Of a DNA stretch of 35,168 bases, positions 21,718 to 31,860 are shown in pieces (position 1 is the stretch's first letter; each line of letters starts with the position of its first letter). The notes beneath the pieces are model-generated. The model saw nothing but the letters and a program-made list of their open reading frames with translations. It made no database searches and was not told the DNA's origin. The DNA lies in the NCBI GenBank assembly GCA_023622765.1, contig JAMNYO010000099.1, positions 1 through 35,168 on the forward strand. Reading direction: 5' to 3'. Position numbers and translations under genes: made by a program. This stretch comes from Bacteroidota bacterium. GTDB taxonomy: Bacteria > Bacteroidota > Bacteroidia > Bacteroidales > Dysgonomonadaceae.

Positions 21718-24639
21718 TCATGGTTCAGAAACCTGGGGTTCAAAAACAAAAATCATTCGGTTCCCCGACTCGAACAGCCTCTTCGCGAAGGCATGCACTT
21801 TCCGCGCACTTACCTGTTCTAGTAGCTCCATCTGCTCCAGTTCCAAGTTAGGCTCACCTTTCAGGGCGCTGGAGAGAATAGCCATCCACGACACGTTCTT
21901 CTTCCGGTCAGCGAACTTCTTCTCCAGGTACAATTTGATCTCCCGCACCTCCTGTTCAGTCGGTCCCTCTGCTACCAGCTCATCAATCTCCTTCTGTACC
22001 ACCTCCAACAACTCATCCACCAGCGCTGGATCGGTGTCAAACTCGATCTTGATGGAAGCCGTTGGAAAGGGATAACGATCAAGCTCTCCACTCACCCCCA
22101 CGTGATAGGTGCCTCCCTTATCTTCGCGGATGGATTTCAGGTAACGGGTACTCAAAATGTAAGCCGTAAAACGACTCAGTAAATAGTTCCCAGCGTTATA
22201 ATCGCACGCCTCATGAGAGAGTTGGGTAACCGTTGCCTTGGAACTCACCATATCAGGGGCATGGTAGCGATACTCCAATTCGCCGGTTGTAAGGGGCAAA
22301 TCGATATAGGTGAGCTCCGGCTCCTCTCCCTGGGCGACGATAGAGCCGATGTATTTCTCAACCAGTGGTTTGGCCTCATCCGCACGCATCGGGCCGGAAA
22401 AGATAAAGGTGAACCCACGCGGGTTATAGAAATGGGATTGATAGAGCTGCTCCATCTCCCTTGGCGTGATCGAGGAGAGAAGCGACTCGCTAAACCCCTC
22501 GACAAACCGTTTGTCCCGGTACATCAGCAGATTAATGGAATCGTTGTACAGCGTATTAGCCGACGGGTTGGCTATACGCTTAAGCAGTTGTCCCTTCACG
22601 TGCTCCAACTCTTTTTCATCGACAGACACATTCGTGAAAAAGGCGTGCAGCAGCGTGAAAAACGGCTCACTACTCACTGGAGTAAAGGAGCCGGAAAAGC
22701 CCTCACTCCTCCTGTTCATAAAGGGACGCAGGCTCAGTCTGTTTCTCGACCCCCACCCGGTTAGCTCGTTGTAGCTCAAGCCACCGACGGTAAGGTAGCG
22801 AAGGAACGTGTTGAGGAGTCGATGCTGGTTCAGCTCACCGGGGTAGGCATACCCTCCCGGCCTGAAAGCCTCCACCTGTACATCGCGCCTTTTCCCGAAC
22901 TCCTCCTTCCACACCACCGTGACCCCGTTCTCCAGCGTCCACTCCGTGGTGGAATCGAGCGGCACCTCGTGGGTGATCCCGTAATCCGCGGAGTTCACGC
23001 TACGCGATTGGATAATGTTACCGGAAGCGGCTATCGGTATTGGTTCCAACTCTTTCGCCCCCGTGAAGGCAAAAGGTTCCTGTTCCGTCTCTCGCACCTC
23101 GTCCATCATCGAGAGCACCTGCGATTCGGTCGGCAACGAGTGCGCCAACCTCTCAGGAACAGAAAAGATGACCACCAGGTTCTCGTCGTTCAGCAAGATG
23201 TCGAGCCTGGAGTGAATGTCACTCAACGGTAATTGGTTCAGCATCTCCATTCGGAGGGTGTGTTGCAAATCGAAGTCGATCAAAGGGGTACCCCGGGTAT
23301 AATGCTCTACCGCGTCGTTGACGTAATCCACGTTCTTCCTATTCTTGAACCGCTGGTACGACTTCTCCAAATCGGCGGCCACGTTTTTTTTCGCCTCGGC
23401 AAGCTCCTCCTCTACGAAACCATGCTGCTTGGCCCGTTCCAACTCTACGGCGACCCCCTGTAACGCTTCATAGCTCTCTTCGTCCTCCACCGGGATGGCC
23501 GTCGAGGTGAACAGCTTGTTGGCGTAACTAATAGTAGTAAATACAGGTATGACTACTCTAAAGGGAGAATCGGGATACGTGGCGGCCACCCTAAAGCGAT
23601 TTCGTATCATCTCCAAGAAAACCTTATCGAGTAGGTCGTCGTACAGGTACAAACCGCTCTGCTTCTCTTCATGGGTGAGGGGTGGAATCTTTATAGTGAT
23701 TCGGGTCGAGATGGCGGAGGTTTCCGGGTCGGTAAAATAGCCGACGATGGGTTCTTTATTATCCGGTACACCGTACGTTTGTCTGACGGGTGCATCTTTA
23801 ACGGCAGGGATGGTGGAAAAGGTTCGAATGACGCGTTGCTCCATCTCCTTTTTATCGAAATCCCCCACCACGATCACGGCCTGCAAATCGGGTCTGTACC
23901 ACCGGTAATAGTAATCAATGAGCGTCTGCCGTTCAAAAGTATCGATCACAGAGGGCAGACCAATAACATCCCTTTCGGCAAAGCGGGAGCCGGTCTGCTG
24001 AAACCTGGAGATCGCCTTCATCATCCGGGTCGCGGATACATCGCCCCGGCGCCACTCCTCCCTCACCACTCCCCGTTCCTTTTCTATCTCCTCCGCATCA
24101 CAGGTGATGTAATGCGACCAGTCGTGCAAAGCCAGCAGGGCGGAGTCGACCACGCTACTCCGGTCCACCGGGACATCTGAGATATTGTAAACGGTTCTGT
24201 CCATGGAGGTATAGGCGTTGATATTGGCCCCAAATTTCACCCCGATGCTCCCAAAGTATTCCAATAAGCTCTTCCCGGGGAAATTTTTGGTGCCATTGAA
24301 GGCCATATGCTCCAGGAAATGGGCAAGCCCCCGCTGATTATCCTCCTCCTGTAGGGATCCCACGTTGTGAACAATAAAGAATTCAGCCCTCCCTCGCGGG
24401 TTCGTTGCCTCCCTGATGTAGTAGGTAAGCCCGTTATCCAGCGTTCCTATCAAGTACTCATCATCTACCGGGAGGGGAGCCAATAGGTTAGCGGGTTGGT
24501 AGAAGAGCACTCCGCTTCCCTTAGTAAATACGCCCACCGTAGGAAGTGCGCTCCCCGTGAGTAATACGCCTTCCGCAAACAACAACCTTCCCAGTAAAAA
24601 GACCCAAAGAAGGCAAAAGATTTTCTTTTTCCTATTCAT
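21718..24639 (-). CDS. Periplasmic M16 zinc metalloprotease (insulinase/pitrilysin family)
   Basis: A 973-residue two-lobed M16 protease with an N-terminal signal peptide (about 1-24). The inverted zinc motif is intact: His107-Phe-Leu-Glu110-His111 (AHFLEHMAFNGTKNFPG) with the third ligand Glu188 (EEIEKERGVVREEW) 77 residues on, as in pitrilysin. The second, inactive half lacks the motif, as is normal for full-length M16 clamshell proteases. Substrate class: unfolded peptides or small proteins of some tens of residues. Its place with a TonB receptor recalls FusC/PqqL, M16 proteases that process imported ferredoxin-type proteins for iron; that link is inference. Gap to the S46 gene is 53 bases. 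The start 30 bases downstream of the longest frame is used since it begins the signal sequence. Confidence 0.92.
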   Translation of the reverse strand: MNRKKKIFCLLWVFLLGRLLFAEGVLLTGSALPTVGVFTKGSGVLFYQPANLLAPLPVDDEYLIGTLDNGLTYYIREATNPRGRAEFFIVHNVGSLQEEDNQRGLAHFLEHMAFNGTKNFPGKSLLEYFGSIGVKFGANINAYTSMDRTVYNISDVPVDRSSVVDSALLALHDWSHYITCDAEEIEKERGVVREEWRRGDVSATRMMKAISRFQQTGSRFAERDVIGLPSVIDTFERQTLIDYYYRWYRPDLQAVIVVGDFDKKEMEQRVIRTFSTIPAVKDAPVRQTYGVPDNKEPIVGYFTDPETSAISTRITIKIPPLTHEEKQSGLYLYDDLLDKVFLEMIRNRFRVAATYPDSPFRVVIPVFTTISYANKLFTSTAIPVEDEESYEALQGVAVELERAKQHGFVEEELAEAKKNVAADLEKSYQRFKNRKNVDYVNDAVEHYTRGTPLIDFDLQHTLRMEMLNQLPLSDIHSRLDILLNDENLVVIFSVPERLAHSLPTESQVLSMMDEVRETEQEPFAFTGAKELEPIPIAASGNIIQSRSVNSADYGITHEVPLDSTTEWTLENGVTVVWKEEFGKRRDVQVEAFRPGGYAYPGELNQHRLLNTFLRYLTVGGLSYNELTGWGSRNRLSLRPFMNRRSEGFSGSFTPVSSEPFFTLLHAFFTNVSVDEKELEHVKGQLLKRIANPSANTLYNDSINLLMYRDKRFVEGFSESLLSSITPREMEQLYQSHFYNPRGFTFIFSGPMRADEAKPLVEKYIGSIVAQGEEPELTYIDLPLTTGELEYRYHAPDMVSSKATVTQLSHEACDYNAGNYLLSRFTAYILSTRYLKSIREDKGGTYHVGVSGELDRYPFPTASIKIEFDTDPALVDELLEVVQKEIDELVAEGPTEQEVREIKLYLEKKFADRKKNVSWMAILSSALKGEPNLELEQMELLEQVSARKVHAFAKRLFESGNRMIFVFEPQVSEP

Positions 24640-24692
24640 TGGCTTACTCGTTTTCAACCCGACCAACATTTATGAAAAGCGGTGGCACTAAG

Positions 24693-26807
24693 CTACCTCC
24701 CGGTAGCCAGAATCTCATCCAGCAAGTAAGGGACACCGGAAAGCTTATCCAGGTACCAAAGTACGTACCTGATATCGACGGAGACACATTTCGACATTCC
24801 CTCCTGGAAGTAGTAGCTCGACGCGAGCGACTCCTTATTGCCGTCGAAAGCCAGGCCGATCAGCTCACCCCGCGCATTCAACACCGGACTACCGGAATTG
24901 CCTCCCGTGATGTCGTTATCTGTTAAGAAGTTAACGTAGAGCTGTCCTTTATCCCCGTACTCACCCCAATCGCCGTTTTGAATCAGTCGCAGCGTCGGCT
25001 CATCGAACGAGAAGTCGTAGTCGCCCGGGTTGTGCTTATCCAAGATGCCCTGGGTGGTAGACTGAGCGGCGCAATAGATGCCATCGGACGGCTTTATTCC
25101 CGCCACCTTCCCGTAGGTAAGCCTCATGGTGGAGTTGGCATCGGGATATTGTAGTTCACCCGCCTCCTGTCGCTTCTGATAGAGCCTCCTCTTATATTCC
25201 GCGTCGAGCGTGATAAGTTGTCCCGTCTCCTCGAGGTTAACGTTCTGGTCTTGCCTGAAGTCCACTACCTTCACGTCACCGGCCAGCTTTACGGCAGGGT
25301 CATCGAAAAATTTCGCGATATGGCTTTGATCTCGCGTGTAGGCCTTAAACTTCTCCGGGTGCAACATGATTGACTGTCCAAACACCTCGTTCATCATGGC
25401 GAAGTAATCGCTACCGTGCCTGCCATGCAACTCCTTGGTGTAAGATCCCCAATACTTTTCCGGCACGTTCTCGAAGAAAAGACCTAGCTGGTACTCCATC
25501 AGCTCCCTCTCCACGCGCACGTCATACTCCTCGTACAACGTTTCCACCTGCTTCACGAACTTGTCAAACGCTTCAGGATCGCTATCATGTTTACGCAACG
25601 CGTTGATTCTATGCCCAATGGCGATAAAGCCTTTACCCGAAACCAGGGATTGCCGGTAGTAGTTAATGTGCCGCTCAATCTCTTCAGCACTGCTGTACGC
25701 GGCTTGCACCTGTTGCAAGAAAGGATCATCGTCCCCGAACAGCCGCCGCTCTTCCGCCTGCTTCTTCTCCACCACATCGAACCTTCGCAGACAGATAACC
25801 TCACCTTCAAGCATCTCCTGCACGTTGCTAAGGCCAAAAAAGATGTTGGAATACTTCTGGCGAACCAGCGGATCTTTATCCATCCACTTTCGGATGATCT
25901 CCATTTTCGCCTTCATCGCGTTTGCCGAAATGGGGCTCGAGACCCGCTCGGCGAAATCGACCTTGAATGAAGAGCTATACCTATCGGTCCTTCCCGGGAA
26001 GCCGATGACCATGGCGTAGTCGTTCTCCCGAATCGGCTTTCGGGCTACCCGGAGAAACCGTTTGGGCACGATAGGCCTGTTGCCCTCCGAGTATTCGGCC
26101 GGTCGCCCATGCTCATCCCCGTACACCCGGTACAGTGCGAAGTCGTTTTTATGCTGCGGCCACTCCCAGTTATCGATATCACCTCCAAAGGAAGCCACCT
26201 GTACCGGCGGAGCTCCCACGAATCGGATATCGGTATACCGGTCATAGTAATACATGTAGTACCTCGACCCGCTCCACATGGAAGCGCACGAGGCTTCGTG
26301 ACCGCTCTGCACGGAGTGACGCCTTTCAATGATACCATAAACCCTGCGCATCCCGCTGGGTTGCTGGATGCTGTTCAGGGAGTCCCGGATCTGATTGATC
26401 TCATCGGTGCAGTCGACCACCTTACGGAGGAAGTAGACCGACTTTCCCTTGATGGGAATCTCCTGGGCAGGGGTGGCTGCCCAATAACCGGTCTCCAAGT
26501 AGTTGGTATCGGGCGTGCTTAGTTGATAAATATCGTTATAGGCGCAATGGTGATTGGTAATCAGTAACCCTTGATTGGAAACCATACTGCCGGTACAGCC
26601 GAAGTCTAACGCCACCACTGCATCCTTCAGGGACGATTCCGTCTCACTGTAGATTAGTTTGGTGTTGATCTTCAACCCCTCGGCACGCATCTTCTTTTGC
26701 AAGCCCTTATTCAACTCATGAATAAGCCACATCCCCTCGTCTGCCACCACGACCGCGTGGGCAGATAACAACCACAGCAAAGCCAATACAGGCGCTATCC
26801 TCCTCAT
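24693..26807 (-). CDS. S46-family dipeptidyl-peptidase, DPP7-type
   Basis: A 704-residue secreted serine peptidase of family S46 with signal peptide (~1-22). Chymotrypsin-like parts are present: MVSNQGLLITNHHC (catalytic His87), HKNDFALYRVY (probable catalytic Asp) and GGNSGSPVLNARGELIGLAF (nucleophile Ser638). The residue 18 after the serine is Gly656 (FDGN). In this family Gly here marks the DPP7 type with broad hydrophobic P1 choice, while Arg marks the acidic-specific DPP11; I therefore call it DPP7-like. It removes dipeptides from peptide N-termini in the periplasm. It sits 11 bases after the iron-sulfur protein gene and 53 before the M16 gene, so protease and exopeptidase probably act one after the other. 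Confidence 0.92.
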   Translation of the reverse strand: MRRIAPVLALLWLLSAHAVVVADEGMWLIHELNKGLQKKMRAEGLKINTKLIYSETESSLKDAVVALDFGCTGSMVSNQGLLITNHHCAYNDIYQLSTPDTNYLETGYWAATPAQEIPIKGKSVYFLRKVVDCTDEINQIRDSLNSIQQPSGMRRVYGIIERRHSVQSGHEASCASMWSGSRYYMYYYDRYTDIRFVGAPPVQVASFGGDIDNWEWPQHKNDFALYRVYGDEHGRPAEYSEGNRPIVPKRFLRVARKPIRENDYAMVIGFPGRTDRYSSSFKVDFAERVSSPISANAMKAKMEIIRKWMDKDPLVRQKYSNIFFGLSNVQEMLEGEVICLRRFDVVEKKQAEERRLFGDDDPFLQQVQAAYSSAEEIERHINYYRQSLVSGKGFIAIGHRINALRKHDSDPEAFDKFVKQVETLYEEYDVRVERELMEYQLGLFFENVPEKYWGSYTKELHGRHGSDYFAMMNEVFGQSIMLHPEKFKAYTRDQSHIAKFFDDPAVKLAGDVKVVDFRQDQNVNLEETGQLITLDAEYKRRLYQKRQEAGELQYPDANSTMRLTYGKVAGIKPSDGIYCAAQSTTQGILDKHNPGDYDFSFDEPTLRLIQNGDWGEYGDKGQLYVNFLTDNDITGGNSGSPVLNARGELIGLAFDGNKESLASSYYFQEGMSKCVSVDIRYVLWYLDKLSGVPYLLDEILATGR

Positions 26808-26818
26808 GCCCCCCTCAT

Positions 26819-28762
26819 CTATCGATCAAACTTCATGCGTGCTTCCACCTCGTTGATGGATCCATCCTTCATCTTTACCTGCCAGGTCTCCTTCTGAAGC
26901 ACCTGCCACAACGCCTCTTCAGAGATGACGGAGGGAACGTACCGTATCCTAATGGTGGGCTGGTCATCCACTTCGTCAAGATAGGTATCCATGCTCAGTA
27001 TCCCGTCTGTAAGCGACAAGTAGCTGGAGAGGTAAGGCATGTTCCTCGACACAACGGGTCGGGTGAGCGTGGGATACGGGATGATTAGCTCGGTGGAATC
27101 CCTTCCCCCAAACTCCTCGTTGTTCTTTTTGTACACCATGTTGTAACTGTTAAACTGGCGTTCAAGAAGCTCCCGCCTGGTGATGGTATCCACCTCGTTG
27201 CTCAGGCTCACGAATTCGTAAGCCAACTTGATCCTGTTCTCTTTACCGTCAGCGGTCTGGATCACCAACTCCGGCTTCTCTACCACCTCCTTCAGGAACT
27301 CTTTATCTATCGGCTCCTGAAGCCCCATGAAGAGCCTCACCGTGAGGGGACAAGAGAATTCGGTCTCCACGCCGAAGTACTTCTTTCCTTCCTGCTGCCT
27401 GAGTTGCATTCCCAGGTAGTTAGGATCGAGGCTATCGTACATCTTCTCCGTGAAGAGGGTGATCACTTTAATGAGGCTGTCGCTCTTCTCCGGTTGAGCA
27501 ATGGTGAACTTGGACGGCACGTATATGGCGCCCCGGATAGCCTCCTCGTTGGTCTGAGCGGGGTCGTACTTGATGTTGGCTTTATGTCGTTTCACGAACG
27601 TGGCTACACCGTAGACACCCGGTACGCGTTGCAGCTTGGCCGAAAAGGCTTTAGAGCTGCCGTAACATTTCACGGATCTCAACCCGTCAACTTCAAAGGT
27701 ACTCAAGGCACCATGTTTCGATTCATCACCCCACTTCTCATCGATGGTCGGCAACTCCCACGTGGAACCCAGCAACAGTGCCAGCGCGAAAAGCGCCACC
27801 GTGAGGATGGCGGGCAACCAGCGGAACGACTTCCTCTTGTTGAATGTAAGTACCTTGGTGGGGCATGCGGCAATACACTCGCCACAGAGCGTACAATCCA
27901 CATCTTTTACTACCAGGCTCTTATCGACCGGCAGGTTGTAAGGACACTTTTTAGCACAGAGACCGCAGTCGGTGCACCCCTCTTCCTCACGGTACACCTT
28001 AATTAACGGGAAGTACTTGGGCTTCATCAGGATCACCTCCGCCAGGTAACCAACAACACAGGCTGCTACCAGCAGGTAAACCCACGGGAGGGTCAACCCG
28101 AAGAGGTGCAACACCACGTAAATCAAGACAATGCCGACAAACAGCAGGGTGAACTTGAAAAGGTTGCTAAGCGCACCCAGCGGACAGATATATTTGCACC
28201 AAAACATCTTGACGAAGAAGCCGCCAAAGAAAAGGAGTGCAAGCGCCGTCCAGGCCATCCACGCGGTAATCTCACCTTTCATACCGGTGGCCACCGCGTA
28301 ATAGGGATCGAAATTCTTACAGAACAGCTCGGAGCTGGACAGCGTCATGTAAAAGATGATGAACAGCAGGATATATTTTACCAACCGCAATAGTTTATCG
28401 CCTATGCTGCCATACCGGATTTGAAGTCCCCTGATCTTGATTTTCTCCCTCAGTCGGTACAGGTACTCCGATACCCATCCCAGGGGGCAGAGGTAGCCAC
28501 AAAACAGCTTGCTGAATAGGATTACCCCAACAGCCAGAACGATCCCCATCATGATCTGCACCATGGTCATGCTGCAAGCCATGGATCCTTGTGTAAGGTA
28601 GGTTCCAAACGTCTGCAAACCTCCGAACGGACAATAGGCTTCCGGGTCGGAATTGGCAAAGGTAAATATACCGGTTACCGATAACACGATAGCAACCAAG
28701 GCACTCCATAAAATGAGGTGTCTCAGCCAGTTTCTCTTGAATGTCTTGGAAAATAATTTCAT
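26819..28762 (-). CDS. Polytopic 4Fe-4S membrane protein with HMA-like C-terminal domain
   Basis: A 647-residue inner-membrane protein related to the NapH/NosR/CcoG polyferredoxins. It has about seven hydrophobic helices (near 20-37, 66-86, 125-143, 168-186, 203-240 as two, 315-332). Cys motifs: CPFGG (44), CGYLCPLG (88), CKYICPLG (189), and two classical 4Fe-4S sets CTDCGLCAKKCP (263-274) and CTLCGECIAACP (290-301). After the last helix, residues ~355-415 (STFEVDGLRSVKCYGSSKAF... GVATFVKRHKANIKYD) look like a heavy-metal-associated (HMA) ferredoxin-like fold with one Cys in place of CxxC; the remaining ~230 residues, probably periplasmic, are unassigned. It likely moves electrons across or along the membrane to reduce a substrate delivered by the receptor locus. 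Gap to the upstream DUF6850 gene is 18 bases. Confidence 0.85.
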   Translation of the reverse strand: MKLFSKTFKRNWLRHLILWSALVAIVLSVTGIFTFANSDPEAYCPFGGLQTFGTYLTQGSMACSMTMVQIMMGIVLAVGVILFSKLFCGYLCPLGWVSEYLYRLREKIKIRGLQIRYGSIGDKLLRLVKYILLFIIFYMTLSSSELFCKNFDPYYAVATGMKGEITAWMAWTALALLFFGGFFVKMFWCKYICPLGALSNLFKFTLLFVGIVLIYVVLHLFGLTLPWVYLLVAACVVGYLAEVILMKPKYFPLIKVYREEEGCTDCGLCAKKCPYNLPVDKSLVVKDVDCTLCGECIAACPTKVLTFNKRKSFRWLPAILTVALFALALLLGSTWELPTIDEKWGDESKHGALSTFEVDGLRSVKCYGSSKAFSAKLQRVPGVYGVATFVKRHKANIKYDPAQTNEEAIRGAIYVPSKFTIAQPEKSDSLIKVITLFTEKMYDSLDPNYLGMQLRQQEGKKYFGVETEFSCPLTVRLFMGLQEPIDKEFLKEVVEKPELVIQTADGKENRIKLAYEFVSLSNEVDTITRRELLERQFNSYNMVYKKNNEEFGGRDSTELIIPYPTLTRPVVSRNMPYLSSYLSLTDGILSMDTYLDEVDDQPTIRIRYVPSVISEEALWQVLQKETWQVKMKDGSINEVEARMKFDR

Positions 28763-28780
28763 GATGTAATATAATGCAGT

Positions 28781-30394
28781 TTAAAAATTATAATTTGTTC
28801 CCAAGGAGAGGTAGGATCTGGATAAGTCACCGTAACCGTTCACCCGGTTATACTTCACGAGAAAGTCGAGCGAGCTCCCTTTTTCCGGGTTCAGCACGTA
28901 GCGGTACCTGCCACCGATCCCAAACGTTTTCCTCTCCCCGTTGTGGTAGTTAAAATCTTGAGCGAGCAGTGTCCGGTTTAACGTCAACTGTCCCAAACGT
29001 CCCGTTCCCGTGGCATCCAGCATATCTTCAACGGGAGACCCTTTAGAGAGGGCAAACTGCCCGTTGAGTTCAACCGTGTGCCTGGCACCCGAGTAGAGGA
29101 ACTTGGCCGCCTGCAGGTAAAAGGTGTTCACCGCGAACTCCTGCCCATATTTATCCGGATGCACCTTAAAGGTTTTATCGCTCCACCATCTATTATAGCC
29201 GGCCGTCACGGTGAAGTTATACCGCCAGTCGCTGTTCTTGTAACAGAATCGGTAAGAGGCATCGGCCCGTTTCTGTAGGTCTAAATATCGCAGCACCTTG
29301 TCTTTTTCGGCATACTGCCAAGATCGTATTTCATCTGGCACCTCCTCGTACTTGTTGACGATGGCATAAGAAGCCCGTTCGTTGACCTGAAAGCCAAGTT
29401 GTACAAAATGATTGATTCGTCCACCAATGATTTTCAAATAACCCTTATAATCAAAGTCAAAAAGATCCTCTTTGCTGTATCTTTTCTGCAACTGACCATC
29501 TTCGTAGTTATTAAGGCCGCCCACCACCGATTTGAATTGATTAAACGCTTCCACCCGATCTCGCTTGTAATCCAGCTGTATGGCGCCACCGTACGATTTC
29601 CTAAAATATCTTCTGATCAAAGTAGTGGTATTGGTAATCCCCGAGGAGGTGGTGAAGAAGAGTCCCTCCATGTAGTAGATGCTTTTCCCACTCTCATCAC
29701 CAATATACTCATAACTTACCCCATCCACCCAGTATTGGTACATAAGGTTGGCACCGGCGGTTAAGTTACCCAAGTCGAAGCAGATGCCCGGCTTGATGTC
29801 CAGCGCGGAAAAAACGTTAGAATTCCTACCATCCTTCCTTTTGGCCATGGTTGAGGTACGATAATCAACCCCTCCCCCCAGCGCTATCCTGTCTGACAAC
29901 CTATAAGCCACCTTGCCCGTCATGATATAACTTTCTTGCAACACCTTGCCAGGGATGGAATCCAGGATAGGGTTGGATGTGAAATCGGGTAGCACGGTAC
30001 CCAGCCAAGACTGGTTCGATTTCGTATCATTCTCATACCTGAAGTCTCCATAAAAGTAGGTCCGGTTGACTCTCTTAAAGGCCTGTGCATGTGCTCCCGC
30101 GTTCCAGGCGCTCTGCGGGGTATTGTAATTCCTGTAATCACCTCTCTCCGAATTATAAGAAGCTCCCACCGTAAAAAAATCGAGCATATTATAATGCACC
30201 AGTCCCGCGGTATTGTCTGACAGTGTCCAGGGTGTTCTCAGTCTTATCTCATCCATGGTGTATCCGCATCGCTCCCGCGCATCGTTAATATTAGCAGATG
30301 GCGACATCTCAGGGAGGTTTGTCGCGGAGAGGCTCGTCGTGTAGAGAGGTAAAAGAGCCAGAAGCATATATATGTAAAAAAATCTATCTTTCAT
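28781..30394 (-). CDS. DUF6850-family outer-membrane beta-barrel protein
   Basis: A 537-residue protein with signal peptide (MKDRFFYIYMLLALLPLYTT and on to about residue 24) and a long series of amphipathic beta strands, many turns with Asn/Asp/Gly, and terminal phenylalanine (SLGTNYNF), the usual outer-membrane barrel end. The start of the mature part (DARERCGYTMDEIRLRTPWT) and overall size fit DUF6850, a family seen beside TonB receptors and DUF4876 in Bacteroidota. Function unknown; a partner barrel or secondary channel to the receptor is possible. It is 155 bases after DUF4876. I see a partial promoter-like TAATTTAA in that gap but nothing convincing. Confidence 0.78.
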   Translation of the reverse strand: MKDRFFYIYMLLALLPLYTTSLSATNLPEMSPSANINDARERCGYTMDEIRLRTPWTLSDNTAGLVHYNMLDFFTVGASYNSERGDYRNYNTPQSAWNAGAHAQAFKRVNRTYFYGDFRYENDTKSNQSWLGTVLPDFTSNPILDSIPGKVLQESYIMTGKVAYRLSDRIALGGGVDYRTSTMAKRKDGRNSNVFSALDIKPGICFDLGNLTAGANLMYQYWVDGVSYEYIGDESGKSIYYMEGLFFTTSSGITNTTTLIRRYFRKSYGGAIQLDYKRDRVEAFNQFKSVVGGLNNYEDGQLQKRYSKEDLFDFDYKGYLKIIGGRINHFVQLGFQVNERASYAIVNKYEEVPDEIRSWQYAEKDKVLRYLDLQKRADASYRFCYKNSDWRYNFTVTAGYNRWWSDKTFKVHPDKYGQEFAVNTFYLQAAKFLYSGARHTVELNGQFALSKGSPVEDMLDATGTGRLGQLTLNRTLLAQDFNYHNGERKTFGIGGRYRYVLNPEKGSSLDFLVKYNRVNGYGDLSRSYLSLGTNYNF

Positions 30395-30549
30395 ACGATA
30401 ATTATTATAATATTTCAGTGCATGAAACTATTTCGATAAGCCAAACGAGCAGAAGACAAGTTTACTTAAATTATGCCGTGGTCAGAAATAGTCTATTTTT
30501 TTAATGAACCTTTGATGTTAACGTGTATGCAACCTCGCTTCCTTACAGA

Positions 30550-31791
30550 TTACTGTCCGAATAGCGTGGGGTGTTCTATTACTTCAAAATCGTTAGACGA
30601 ATTATTGGTATCCATGTAAACGATCCTCCCCCCTGCCAGTGCCGTCTCTTCCGTATCCACTTTCCTAATGACGCTGTATCCCTGCCCAGATCCGGGCGTC
30701 ATAACAAACCCGTTATCAATCTCAGACCGAAAGCGCTTGGTGTCGGTTGCATTCCTGAAACACTCTACTCCGTCCAGTATCAGTTCTTTGTCCACCAGCA
30801 AAGCCGCTGATATAAGGTTTGATGTATTGGGGTTAAGGGAGAAGTTGTCGGTAATGAATTGCTCCGGGGTTTTTCCTCCCAAGGTAAAGATAAACACGCC
30901 TGGACTGACGACGGAAATGATAAATGATGTGGAAGTACCTGTTTTCCAAATGCCTGTCATTAGATTCACCCCCGCTTCGGGAGATGTTTGCCCCTTAGTC
31001 ATGATGGGGTCATACATGGCCCAGTACCCTGCTTTTCCAAGGTTCACCGACTCCTTGACCGCCACGGTGTGATCAATGGCGTTCAAGCAAAGAACCACCT
31101 CCTGCTCCGGCTGCAGAATATTGTCTTGACCCGTTCCTGGAAACATCCACACCATTGAGCTGGCCGGGATGGAATCCATCAGTTCGGAAGTACCCGGCTT
31201 TACCCAGTCAGACAACTTACCATTGGTCGGTGCATTCCAGGGATGAACAATCGATAGACAGAGCGAGTCCAAGAAAGCGGGCTGATCGGAGTTGTTGTAC
31301 AAAGTGATGTACTGATCTTTGCTATACGATTTGTTCGTCGTCGAATTAAAACAGCCACCGTAATAAAGCTCCTTGATTACAATCTGGCTCGATTTGGATC
31401 CCAGCAACATGATCTCCACCTCCTTTCCAGCGCTTCCCTTTAGTGCTTCAATTCCCAAGGTTTGCCCGTTAAACAGGTAAATAATCCCCCCGCTATCCCT
31501 ATACGAAGTCTCCGTGGAAGCGGTGTAAAAGCCAGGTGCCACACTGATGGTAGCCACCCCCTGCGCATTTGTGGTACCGTAATAGGAGAGTCCAGACACG
31601 TTGTCGGTCAGCGTCACTTTTAGTCCCTCCACCGAGTAGTGATACCCCTCTGGCATGGTTACCCGCACGACGATCTTTTCACTGATGGCCGCATCGGTAA
31701 ACTCATCCGATTTCATGTTTTCCATGCACGCGGTAATTCCCACAAGCAAAACTGAAAGACATATAGATAGTGATAAAAATTTAAGTTTCAT
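30550..31791 (-). CDS. DUF4876-family lipoprotein
   Basis: A 413-residue surface or periplasmic lipoprotein: signal MKLKFLSLSICLSVLLVG followed by lipobox ITAC (Cys22). Residues ~40-125 form a carboxypeptidase-regulatory/prealbumin-like beta domain (KIVVRVTMPEGYHYSVEGLK, TTNAQGVATISVAPGFYTAS). From ~135 the protein matches DUF4876 (IVIKELYYGGCFNSTTNKSY, QYITLYNNSDQPAFLDSLCL, HPWN, and a C-terminal CFRNATDTKRF), with a lamin-tail-like look. The family is usually coded next to a TonB-dependent receptor, as here (69 bases downstream of it), and may be its surface-exposed substrate-binding partner. Substrate not known. Confidence 0.85.
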   Translation of the reverse strand: MKLKFLSLSICLSVLLVGITACMENMKSDEFTDAAISEKIVVRVTMPEGYHYSVEGLKVTLTDNVSGLSYYGTTNAQGVATISVAPGFYTASTETSYRDSGGIIYLFNGQTLGIEALKGSAGKEVEIMLLGSKSSQIVIKELYYGGCFNSTTNKSYSKDQYITLYNNSDQPAFLDSLCLSIVHPWNAPTNGKLSDWVKPGTSELMDSIPASSMVWMFPGTGQDNILQPEQEVVLCLNAIDHTVAVKESVNLGKAGYWAMYDPIMTKGQTSPEAGVNLMTGIWKTGTSTSFIISVVSPGVFIFTLGGKTPEQFITDNFSLNPNTSNLISAALLVDKELILDGVECFRNATDTKRFRSEIDNGFVMTPGSGQGYSVIRKVDTEETALAGGRIVYMDTNNSSNDFEVIEHPTLFGQ

Positions 31792-31860
31792 ACGATTATT
31801 ATATATTTACATTAAAGTGTATGGAGCCTTTGATATTTAAAACATGTCGGTTCATACGAT

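Noticed and set aside
27404-28006. 200-codon plus-strand frame
   Set aside because: Antisense shadow of the 4Fe-4S protein gene.
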